Source: Nitrospirota bacterium
Lineage (GTDB): Bacteria > Nitrospinota > Nitrospinia > Nitrospinales > Nitrospinaceae
Reading direction: 5' to 3'
NCBI GenBank assembly: GCA_003229345.1
Contig: QIDN01000149.1
Span: 1-6,026, forward strand
Length of the DNA stretch: 6,026 nucleotides
The notes under the pieces are model-generated. The model saw only the letters and a list, made by a program, of their open reading frames with translations. It was not told the origin of the DNA and did no database searches. The translations under genes were made by a program, and so were the position numbers. Below, piece by piece: positions 1 through 4,520 of this stretch. The stretch's first letter is position 1. Each line of letters begins with the position of its first letter.

Positions 1-417
1 CGCTTCCAGTCCGACGCCTCCCAGTGTGACCACGATCCGCGGTTGCATCAGTTCCAGTACCGATTCCAAATAAGAGGAACAGTTGCCGATTTCTTTTGCG
101 GTTGGTCGCCGGTTGTTGCCGTTTGCCAGGGGATTGCACAGCACCGCGTTGGTGACGAAGATGTCCTGACGCGTCAGTCCGATATGGGCGATCAAGGCTT
201 CAAAATTGTCGCCGGACTTGTCACCGGAAAACGGGATGCCGGTGCGCGCGCCACCGAAGCGTCCGGGCGCTTCCGCGACAAACAGAATGTCGGAATCGAT
301 CGAACCGTTAGCGGGTCCGAAGACGGCACTCTGGTTGACCATGTTGGGGCAGGTGGTGCACTTAGCGGCTTGCCGGGTCAGGCGTTCGAATTCATGTTGA
401 GGATGAGGCATGCGCAT
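1..417 (-). CDS. Uracil-DNA glycosylase, family-4-like, N-terminal part (runs off the window)
   Basis: Removes uracil from DNA as the first step of base-excision repair, in the cytoplasm. The 139 visible residues show a CxxC pair (C20, C23), the active-site region VAEAPG (47-52) followed by RTGIPFSGDKSG (58-69), the block VTNAVLCNP (88-96) and a further Cys at 113, then a hydrophobic strand IVVTLGG (128-134). Four cysteines in this arrangement fit the [4Fe-4S] cluster of family-4-type UDGs, and the EAPG motif replaces the GQDPY of family 1. The C-terminal catalytic HPS-type motif would lie beyond position 1. The start is ATG at 417: an in-frame TAA sits 12 nt upstream, so no longer form is possible, and ATG at 411 is the only close alternative. 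The only SD-like sequence (AAGG) is about 15 nt upstream, so translation initiation looks weak. It is separated from the preceding genes by a repeat-bearing gap and is probably its own transcription unit. Exact subfamily (4, 5 or a related clade) is not resolved. Confidence 0.85.
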   Translation of the reverse strand, partial: MRMPHPQHEFERLTRQAAKCTTCPNMVNQSAVFGPANGSIDSDILFVAEAPGRFGGARTGIPFSGDKSGDNFEALIAHIGLTRQDIFVTNAVLCNPLANGNNRRPTAKEIGNCSSYLESVLELMQPRIVVTLGGVGLEA

Positions 418-434
418 GGTTTTGCTGTTTTACC

Positions 435-465
435 TTAATTCTCCTCCAAAGGGGAGAAGAATTAA
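435..465. other. Imperfect inverted repeat upstream of the UDG gene
   Basis: TTAATTCTCC (435-444) can pair with GGAGAAGAATTAA (453-465), with a 3-nt bulge, giving a stem-loop about 18 nt upstream of the UDG start codon. The minus-strand version places a GGAGG sequence inside the structure, too far from the ATG (about 24 nt) to act as its ribosome-binding site. It could be a 3' end structure or part of a decayed third copy of the neighbouring repeat; neither is certain. Confidence 0.35.
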
Positions 466-490
466 TTGAAATCCTGCTATCCTGTCCGGC

Positions 491-588
491 TCCTGCACGG
501 AGGAGAAACTGGCTGGCCGGTAACGGCCAGAGGGGATCCCTGGAGCGCGGTTCACGCTTTTCAATTTAACCTGCGGCGGTTCGCCGCC
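491..588. repeat. Intergenic tandem repeat, copy A (98 bp)
   Basis: First of two adjacent direct repeats. It begins TCCTGCACGGAGG and ends in GGCGGTTCGCCGCC (575-588), a 5-bp stem with a TTCG loop. Hand alignment with copy B (589-684) gives about 73 matches over 98 columns, with two single-base gaps. Copy A also holds a perfect 7-bp hairpin CTGGCCG-GTAA-CGGCCAG (513-530) that copy B has lost, and a small CTCC/GGAG stem at its start. Strand of function is unknown. I do not recognise the family. It may be a dispersed intergenic repeat, structured RNA or protein-binding array. Confidence 0.75.
513..530. other. Perfect 7-bp hairpin with GTAA loop in repeat copy A
   Basis: CTGGCCG (513-519), loop GTAA (520-523), CGGCCAG (524-530). 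Read as plus-strand RNA, the loop is a GNRA tetraloop, which stabilises RNA hairpins. No T-run follows on either strand, so it is not a classical intrinsic terminator. The aligned segment of copy B (CTGACCG TTAA AGGCTAT) no longer forms this stem. Confidence 0.6.
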
Positions 589-684
589 TCCTGCCCGGAG
601 GGGGAACTAGCTGACCGTTAAAGGCTATCGATGATCCCCATGCGCAATTCATGATTTTAAAATCACCAGCGGCGGTTCGCCGCC
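589..684. repeat. Intergenic tandem repeat, copy B (96 bp)
   Basis: Second direct repeat, directly abutting copy A. It begins TCCTGCCCGGAGG and ends with the same 14-nt hairpin GGCGGTTCGCCGCC (671-684). A CCTCC (587-591)/GGAGG (597-601) stem spans the junction. The copy includes a 14-nt perfect palindrome TGATTTTAAAATCA (652-665) next to the terminal hairpin. The distal end lies only 4 nt from the stop codon of the 47-residue gene, so on the minus strand this copy forms the immediate 3' flank of the upstream operon. Confidence 0.75.
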
Positions 685-687
685 TGG
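655..687 (-). terminator. Candidate weak terminator after the small membrane-protein operon
   Basis: On the minus strand, immediately after the TGA of the 47-residue gene, CCA-GGCGG-CGAA-CCGCC-(GC bulge)-TGG forms an 8-bp interrupted GC-rich stem, followed by TGATTTTAAAA. The U-run is only four long and begins 3 nt after the stem, so this is a weak intrinsic terminator at best. The same hairpin core is present at 575-588 without any nearby gene end, so it may instead belong to the repeat. Confidence 0.4.
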
Positions 688-688
688 G

Positions 689-832
689 TCAGGAGGATTT
701 TTTGTCGTGGGTGGCGGGCGTTTCTTCTTCCTCATCTTCGTACTCGTCCTCATCGTCGAGGCTGGTACGGCAGACGACGAGGAATCCTACGAGCAAAAGC
801 ACGCTGGCGATGATGGTGAGAATAATATCCAT
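689..832 (-). CDS. Small one-helix membrane protein with acidic tail (47 aa)
   Basis: I do not recognise this protein. It reads as a short hydrophobic N-terminus (residues 3-20, rich in I, L, V) forming one membrane helix, followed by C21-R22 and a strongly acidic low-complexity stretch (residues 26-37: ten D or E out of twelve), then a short tail ending in KKSS. The hydrophobic-then-charged architecture is hard to obtain by chance. The ATG at 832 lies 4 nt after the TAG of the preceding membrane-protein gene, which suggests translational coupling; no clear SD is present. By the positive-inside rule orientation is ambiguous because the only positive charge next to the helix is R22, which would put the acidic tail in the cytoplasm. 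It is the last gene of the 689-1713 cluster and is followed directly by a GC-rich hairpin. A role as a small partner of the two neighbouring membrane proteins is inference only. Confidence 0.65.
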   Translation of the reverse strand: MDIILTIIASVLLLVGFLVVCRTSLDDEDEYEDEEEETPATHDKKSS

Positions 833-836
833 GATT

Positions 837-1244
837 CTAAAACGGTTTGACGGTGGCAAGATAGATCATGCCGCCGGCGATGATGAATATGGCGATATGC
901 ACCATCATAGCGTATTTTTTTGGCAAATGGTCCTGTTTGATCTGCCGGCCATTCTGAAATCCCAATGCCACCAACACCAGCAGAAGCCCCAGTTTGGGAT
1001 AAATCCATTGGGCCTTGTCGAATACTCCGGTTTTGATCGCCAGATAGAGACCAGAGGCGACCGTTACGAACAGGATCGGATAATAGATGAATTTGTTTAT
1101 GCGCTTCTGGGTTTTTCTGAGACCCTCGCGTTCCTCCGCCGATTTAAGGCGCAGGCCGAGCACCACCGACAGGGATTGCAGGAACAATGTACCCACCACG
1201 AGGCACATCGAAAGCATATGAAGTGTCAGGAAAAAATTTTTCAT
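837..1244 (-). CDS. Four-helix membrane protein, HemJ/CopD-like topology (135 aa)
   Basis: Inner-membrane protein of unknown function. Predicted helices are at about 3-30, 52-70, 82-97 and 113-131. The loop between helices 1 and 2 is rich in K and R (residues 32-51), as is the loop before helix 4, which puts both in the cytoplasm and the N- and C-termini outside. Size, four helices, a histidine in helix 1 (LHML, H9) and a lysine at the start of helix 3 (YPKLG, K84) recall the HemJ/CopD-like group of small membrane proteins, in which a helix-1 His and a helix-3 Lys are conserved in HemJ as I recall it. Overall similarity is weak, so this is a fold-level suggestion, not a function. Start at ATG 1244, 19 nt after the stop of the upstream gene; the SD is poor. 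It is coupled to the 47-residue gene 4 nt downstream. Confidence 0.8.
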   Translation of the reverse strand: MKNFFLTLHMLSMCLVVGTLFLQSLSVVLGLRLKSAEEREGLRKTQKRINKFIYYPILFVTVASGLYLAIKTGVFDKAQWIYPKLGLLLVLVALGFQNGRQIKQDHLPKKYAMMVHIAIFIIAGGMIYLATVKPF

Positions 1245-1263
1245 AAGTATTGAGGTGCCTGTC

Positions 1264-1713
1264 TCAGGAATTTTCTTCCACCACAGCGGGTTGGGCGTCC
1301 CGTTTCCAGTAGGTCAGGCTGGAGACCATCAGGGCCAGGCCGATACCGCAATAGATGCCGCCTACCACCACGTAGCCCCCCAGGTATTCGTTGAATGTTC
1401 GCAGGGAAACGCCTAGCAGGATCATTCCGGCGATCAGAAAGTAAAATGACTTGGCGTACACATGATGGACTTTCAACGGTTCTTCTATGCTTTCGATACG
1501 CGATTTGTTGCGGCGCGCGGTTTTCGAGAGCACGAACCGGCCCTTGGCCACGCCTACAATGATACTGATAGCGATGGAAATCGCCAAAGCGGTTTGGGTG
1601 GCGCTTTGTGTTTCCAGGGCGGTTTGGTACATGGTGACCCCCCGAATCATCAAAAATAATCCTACCAGGCCCCAAACGGAACCGGCCAGGGCATAGAGAC
1701 TGTTTTTGTTCAC
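1264..1713 (-). CDS. Hypothetical four-helix membrane protein (149 aa)
   Basis: Not recognised as a named family. Predicted membrane helices lie at about 5-24, 41-57, 88-104 and 114-134. The loop between helices 2 and 3 is strongly basic (KGRFVLSKTARRNKSRI, residues 57-73), which places it in the cytoplasm, with both termini also cytoplasmic. The C-terminal tail is short and ends acidic. The start is GTG at 1713, chosen because GAGG stands 8 nt upstream and the next in-frame Met (residue 22) would cut into the first helix. It is the first gene of a compact set with the 135- and 47-residue membrane proteins (19- and 4-nt gaps), so the three probably form an operon and may act together. It lies 75 nt downstream of the DUF1566 gene, and I see no clear promoter or terminator in that gap. 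Confidence 0.8.
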   Translation of the reverse strand: MNKNSLYALAGSVWGLVGLFLMIRGVTMYQTALETQSATQTALAISIAISIIVGVAKGRFVLSKTARRNKSRIESIEEPLKVHHVYAKSFYFLIAGMILLGVSLRTFNEYLGGYVVVGGIYCGIGLALMVSSLTYWKRDAQPAVVEENS

Positions 1714-1719
1714 AGCAGT

Positions 1720-1724
1720 GTCCT
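1720..1724 (-). promoter_or_regulatory. Shine-Dalgarno deciding the GTG start of the 149-aa gene
   Basis: On the minus strand, ATGAGGACACTGCT precedes GTG (1713). The GAGG core is 8 nt from the start codon, a normal spacing, and supports the GTG over the internal Met. Confidence 0.6.
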
Positions 1725-1788
1725 CATAAGCGGTTAGCGATTCAAATTAAGATGACGGGAATGCAGAAAGGATTCTATCAGAGAAAGG

Positions 1789-2238
1789 TCATCGTTGGGA
1801 AGGACGTTCGCTCATTTTGGTACCCCGGACCGCCCGGACCGCCATTCGGCCGCTTTTGCTTTTATAGAGGGTGTCGGCCTTGCCAAGGGTGAAATTCACG
1901 ATATATCCGTCCGAACCGACGCCATCGGCTGTCCAGACGGTGGCCAGTGGGCCATTGGGAAATACCGGATTCATTTTCATGTCTTTTCCGTATTTATCCT
2001 GAATGGAATGGTCTGTATCTATCAGTATTAACATTTCTTCCTTTTCCGGAAGCCGCCAGTCGTTGTACCCGGCTAACTTCTGATAAGCCATGTTGTGGGT
2101 ATATTCGCGGGCCTCGTCCCAGGAAAGCCATCGGGCTTCCATTTGCCAGGAATCCTCTTTGGCCCACATCAATCCGGTCAGGTTATCGGTGATGGTGTTA
2201 TCGTTATTGTCGGTGAATCGGGGTTTGTCTTCTGTCAT
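1789..2238 (-). CDS. DUF1566 (Lcl C-terminal domain) protein, 149 aa
   Basis: Carries the recognisable DUF1566 pattern almost from end to end: TITDNLTGLMWAK (residues 15-27), W and A/Y positions in the middle, GYNDWRLP (57-64) followed by an E-rich turn and LILID, VWTAD (101-105), YIVNF (112-116) and a closing VRAVRG (134-139). The family is common in Deltaproteobacteria and related phyla, usually as exported or lipoprotein domains whose biochemical role is unknown. This copy is a stand-alone domain with no signal peptide, lipobox or membrane helix, so a cytoplasmic location is expected unless another route is used. ATG at 2238 begins 5 nt after the stop of the squalene-synthase-like gene, with only a distant GAGA as SD, so translational coupling to that gene is likely. 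Why a terpene synthase should be coupled to DUF1566 is not evident. Confidence 0.85.
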   Translation of the reverse strand: MTEDKPRFTDNNDNTITDNLTGLMWAKEDSWQMEARWLSWDEAREYTHNMAYQKLAGYNDWRLPEKEEMLILIDTDHSIQDKYGKDMKMNPVFPNGPLATVWTADGVGSDGYIVNFTLGKADTLYKSKSGRMAVRAVRGTKMSERPSQR

Positions 2239-2243
2239 GTGAT

Positions 2244-3350
2244 TTATGTTCTCAGGGTCGCCTGGTCCTCCAGGGACATGGCGGACAAGCGAGATTTCAG
2301 GTTATTGAGATCGAACTCCGGCGGATGTGTTAATTCCGCGCGTTTCTGGATGCGTTCGAAAGATAATTTCAACAGAGTGTCCGAATAACAGAGCAGACGT
2401 GTCCGGCGCAAAATCTGCCTGACCGTCTTCCGCGATATTTTGACGGGGTCGTCTGATTTCAAAAGTTCCCGGTTGTTATGGAGAACGGCCACCGTCTCCA
2501 CCGCCATCCACAACGGCCAGATGCAAAACAGCCGGATGCGCGTTTCTTTCCGGGGAATCGCCAGGGTGAATTTTAAAGCGTCCTGCAAGTGTCCCATGGT
2601 TTTGTTAAGAAGCTGCGCCATGATTTGAAGATTTTTTTCCTCCGATGCCCCGGCGCTAAACTCTTCCACCGTCAGACCGTTGGATTCGATGTAAGAGCGC
2701 GGCACATAGGACCAGCCACGTCCCCGGTCGACAATGATATCCTTGGAGATATTGGTCATCTGCAGGCCGAGGCCGAAAGAAACCGCAGTATCACGCATGG
2801 TTTGCCGGGCATGTGGGCTCAAATGGGGGATCTCTTCCAGGAACAGGTTGCACAGCATTTCTCCGACCGCACCGGCTACGAAGTAACAGTATTCCTCCAA
2901 CTCCTCTTCGTTTTCCAAAAGAGTGAGGGCGTTGGCATCGAATTTTTTCTGAAAGTAGGCCATGCCTCGGGCCATTTCCGAGACCGAAGGAATGATCTGC
3001 GCCTGGTGATTGTCCGGCAGAGTGTCAAATACATTGAACGCTCGCTGGGTCTGGGACAGCAGTTCCAGATCGTTGGGGCTGCCGTCGACCGCTTCACATT
3101 CCCGGACCCAAGAGGTCAGAGAACCTCTGCGGTAATCCACATCCTGGATCAGGCGGGCAAATTCCAGCAGCAGTTTGATTTTGATTTTGGGATCGAGTTG
3201 AGCGGCGTCTTCAATGGTGTCGATGATGCGGCAGAACAGGTAGGCGATCAGGATGCTGCGGTGCAAATCGCCCTTGAGGACGGAGATATTGAGCGCAAAA
3301 GTCCGGCTGACTTTTGGCAAAGCTTCTTGGCAATATTTCCAGTCATCCAT
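2244..3350 (-). CDS. Squalene/phytoene synthase family protein (squalene-synthase type)
   Basis: Likely joins two prenyl diphosphates head to head (farnesyl diphosphate to squalene or dehydrosqualene; phytoene is the alternative), feeding hopanoid, sterol or carotenoid synthesis. Numbering from ATG 3350 (368 aa): SRTF (15-18), first aspartate-rich motif DTIED (44-48), EYCYFVAGAVG (153-163), which matches the squalene-synthase YxxYVAGxVG signature, and the second motif region TNISKDIIVDRGRGWSYVP (199-217). Length and the YFVAG block favour the squalene-synthase branch over bacterial CrtB. There is no C-terminal membrane anchor, unlike eukaryotic enzymes. In the second motif the usual NxxRDxxED reads NISKDIIVD: R is K and the penultimate E is V. 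A GTG at 3353 is directly adjacent and could also serve as start; AAGG is only 2 nt before the ATG, so initiation is unusual. No other start codon was found upstream in frame within the gap. Follows ispH and precedes the DUF1566 gene. Confidence 0.9.
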   Translation of the reverse strand: MDDWKYCQEALPKVSRTFALNISVLKGDLHRSILIAYLFCRIIDTIEDAAQLDPKIKIKLLLEFARLIQDVDYRRGSLTSWVRECEAVDGSPNDLELLSQTQRAFNVFDTLPDNHQAQIIPSVSEMARGMAYFQKKFDANALTLLENEEELEEYCYFVAGAVGEMLCNLFLEEIPHLSPHARQTMRDTAVSFGLGLQMTNISKDIIVDRGRGWSYVPRSYIESNGLTVEEFSAGASEEKNLQIMAQLLNKTMGHLQDALKFTLAIPRKETRIRLFCIWPLWMAVETVAVLHNNRELLKSDDPVKISRKTVRQILRRTRLLCYSDTLLKLSFERIQKRAELTHPPEFDLNNLKSRLSAMSLEDQATLRT

Positions 3351-3390
3351 CACCTTGCGCTTTAAACCCCCCAGGCCTGCACGTCCCGTA

Positions 3391-3414
3391 GACGGGGCGA
3401 TTGGCTGGCCCGTC
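3391..3414. other. Inverted repeat in the leader of the synthase gene
   Basis: GACGGG (3391-3396) pairs with CCCGTC (3409-3414) across a 12-nt loop. The same GACGGG arm can instead pair with CCCGT at 3385-3389, so the two stems would exclude each other. Both lie 35-65 nt before the start of the synthase gene. A regulatory leader is possible but unproven. Confidence 0.35.
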
Positions 3415-3451
3415 CCTGGTACCGGTCGAATGAATAAAATTTCAGTTTTAT

Positions 3452-3504
3452 GGAACCTTCGTGGGATTTTGGAACGGTTCCTGAATGGACCTGGTTCTCC
3501 CAGG
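3452..3504 (-). other. Hairpins following ispH
   Basis: One nucleotide after the ispH TAG, CCTGG-GAGAA-CCAGG forms a perfect 5-bp stem (3490-3504). A second inverted repeat, GGAACC (3476-3481) with GGTTCC (3452-3457), follows. No U-run is present after either, so they are not classical terminators; they may slow transcription or stabilise the ispH mRNA end. Confidence 0.4.
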
Positions 3505-3505
3505 C

Positions 3506-4390
3506 CTAATGAACCGGCTGGGTTTCCAGTTTGTCCATTTCCCTGGCGATTTCGAGGATCGCCGAATGCACGTCATTGATAATGTATTCCGGCGTGCTGG
3601 TTCCCGCCGTGATTCCGACATGTTTTTTGTTGTTGAACCACTGCTTGTCCAACTGCGATGAGGCTTCAACGTGATAGGCTTCCACATTCCTCTCGTCACA
3701 CACTTGCACTAGTTTTTTTGTGTTCGACGAGTTGTAACCGCCGATGACGATCATCAGGTCTACCTGATCCGCCAGATCCCCCACGGCAATTTGACGGTCA
3801 CGGGTCGGCTGGCAAATCGTATTGACGAAGGCGACATCGTCCACGCAATCCATTTTTCGGATTTTCCCAACGATTTGTTCTACTTTTTCGACCTGTTGTG
3901 TGGTTTGGCTGACGATACCGAATTTTCTTTTCCCGGTGGCTCGCAGTTTTTCCAAATCATCTTCGCTTCCCACTACAACATAGTCATCAAGATCACCAAC
4001 AATGCCTTTGACTTCGACATGGTCTTCCTGCCCAATCACCACGGGAAAATAATTTTTTTCCACCATGGATTTAATCGTATTGTGAACGCGCATCACCAGT
4101 GGGCAACTGGCATCGAACACGACCAACCCGGCATCTGTCAGTTTCTTTTTCATTTTTTCAGCCGCACCGTGAGCCGTGATCATGACTTTCTTGGTCTTGA
4201 TCTGGTCGATGGCGTCGGCTCCGTCGACGACAGAAACCCCGTTCTTTTTCAACGACTCATTGACCTGTCCGTTGTGAACCAGTTGGCCGACAATAGTGAG
4301 ATCTCCCTTGAACTGGGGCTCCAAAGCGAGATTGATGGCGTCCTTGACTCCGAAGCAGGTTCCAAGAGCGCTGGCGAGTGATATTTTCAT
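3506..4390 (-). CDS. ispH: 4-hydroxy-3-methylbut-2-enyl diphosphate reductase (IspH/LytB)
   Basis: Last step of the MEP pathway: reduces HMBPP to IPP and DMAPP using a [4Fe-4S] cluster, in the cytoplasm. The 294-residue protein shows all three cluster cysteines: C12 (GTCFG), C96 (DASCPLV) and C193 (NTICQPTRDRQ). Substrate-binding residues are also present: H39 (LVHN), H74 (AHG), H124 and E126 (DHVEV), T164 (QTT), S221/N223 region (NSSNTKK) and S265 (AGTSTP). These align closely in position with the E. coli enzyme (C12, H41, H74, C96, H124, E126, T167, C197, S225, N227, S269). The sequence is otherwise of a divergent subtype (GTCFGVKDAI, GQLVHN), unlike the enterobacterial one. Start ATG 4390 has a good SD (AAGGA, 6 nt spacing). 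Its products feed the prenyl-diphosphate chain used by the synthase encoded next. A 130-nt gap with a candidate promoter separates it from sdhB. Confidence 0.96.
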   Translation of the reverse strand: MKISLASALGTCFGVKDAINLALEPQFKGDLTIVGQLVHNGQVNESLKKNGVSVVDGADAIDQIKTKKVMITAHGAAEKMKKKLTDAGLVVFDASCPLVMRVHNTIKSMVEKNYFPVVIGQEDHVEVKGIVGDLDDYVVVGSEDDLEKLRATGKRKFGIVSQTTQQVEKVEQIVGKIRKMDCVDDVAFVNTICQPTRDRQIAVGDLADQVDLMIVIGGYNSSNTKKLVQVCDERNVEAYHVEASSQLDKQWFNNKKHVGITAGTSTPEYIINDVHSAILEIAREMDKLETQPVH

Positions 4391-4421
4391 GGGTTTTCCT
4401 TCGAATTAATATAAGGGATCA

Positions 4422-4437
4422 ACCGTTTCTCAACGGT
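4422..4437. other. 6-bp hairpin in the ispH leader
   Basis: ACCGTT (4422-4427), loop TCTC, AACGGT (4432-4437), a perfect short inverted repeat 32-47 nt upstream of the ispH start. It would be in the 5' untranslated RNA if transcription begins at the candidate promoter just upstream. It could equally be an operator-like site. Confidence 0.4.
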
Positions 4438-4463
4438 AAATATCTATTAAGTCCTGAATTCCA

Positions 4464-4492
4464 ATAATATCAGACTGACTGGGGGAATTAAA
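4464..4492 (-). promoter_or_regulatory. Candidate extended -10 promoter for ispH
   Basis: On the minus strand TGATATTAT (4472-4464) is an extended -10 (TG, one base, TATTAT matching TATAAT at 5 of 6). Seventeen bases further upstream is TTTAAT, a poor -35 (3 of 6). Transcription would begin near 4457, about 65 nt before the ispH ATG. Supported by position in a gene gap; not by any experiment. Confidence 0.35.
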
Positions 4493-4520
4493 TAAAAATC
4501 GGGCACCGGGAAAGGTCTAA

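Noticed and set aside
43..438. Plus-strand 131-aa reading frame
   Set aside because: Antisense to the UDG gene, which shows clear family motifs on the minus strand.
566..652. Minus-strand 28-aa ORF in repeat copy B (ends PPPGRRRRTAAG), with a similar reading in copy A (GQPVSPPCRSRTG)
   Set aside because: No SD; the corresponding frame in copy A is interrupted by a TGA and a 1-nt indel, and differences between the copies fall on all codon positions, so the resemblance is explained by the DNA repeat rather than by coding.
491..684. CRISPR-like array
   Set aside because: Only two units, abutting with no spacers, diverged and about 97 bp long.
651..1253. Plus-strand 200-aa reading frame with a poly-serine stretch
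   Set aside because: It is antisense to the 135- and 47-residue membrane genes; the serine run is only the reverse of the GAY/GAR codons of the acidic tail, and no domain is visible.
2589..3365. Plus-strand 258-aa reading frame
   Set aside because: Antisense to the squalene-synthase-like gene; no recognisable motif and no ribosome-binding site.
3791..4381. Plus-strand 196-aa reading frame
   Set aside because: Fully antisense to ispH, whose catalytic residues are all present on the other strand.
4494..4518. Terminator after sdhB (CCCGGTGCCCGATTTTTATTT on the minus strand)
   Set aside because: A T-rich run exists but the preceding stem is only about 3 bp (CGG/CCG), too weak to call.
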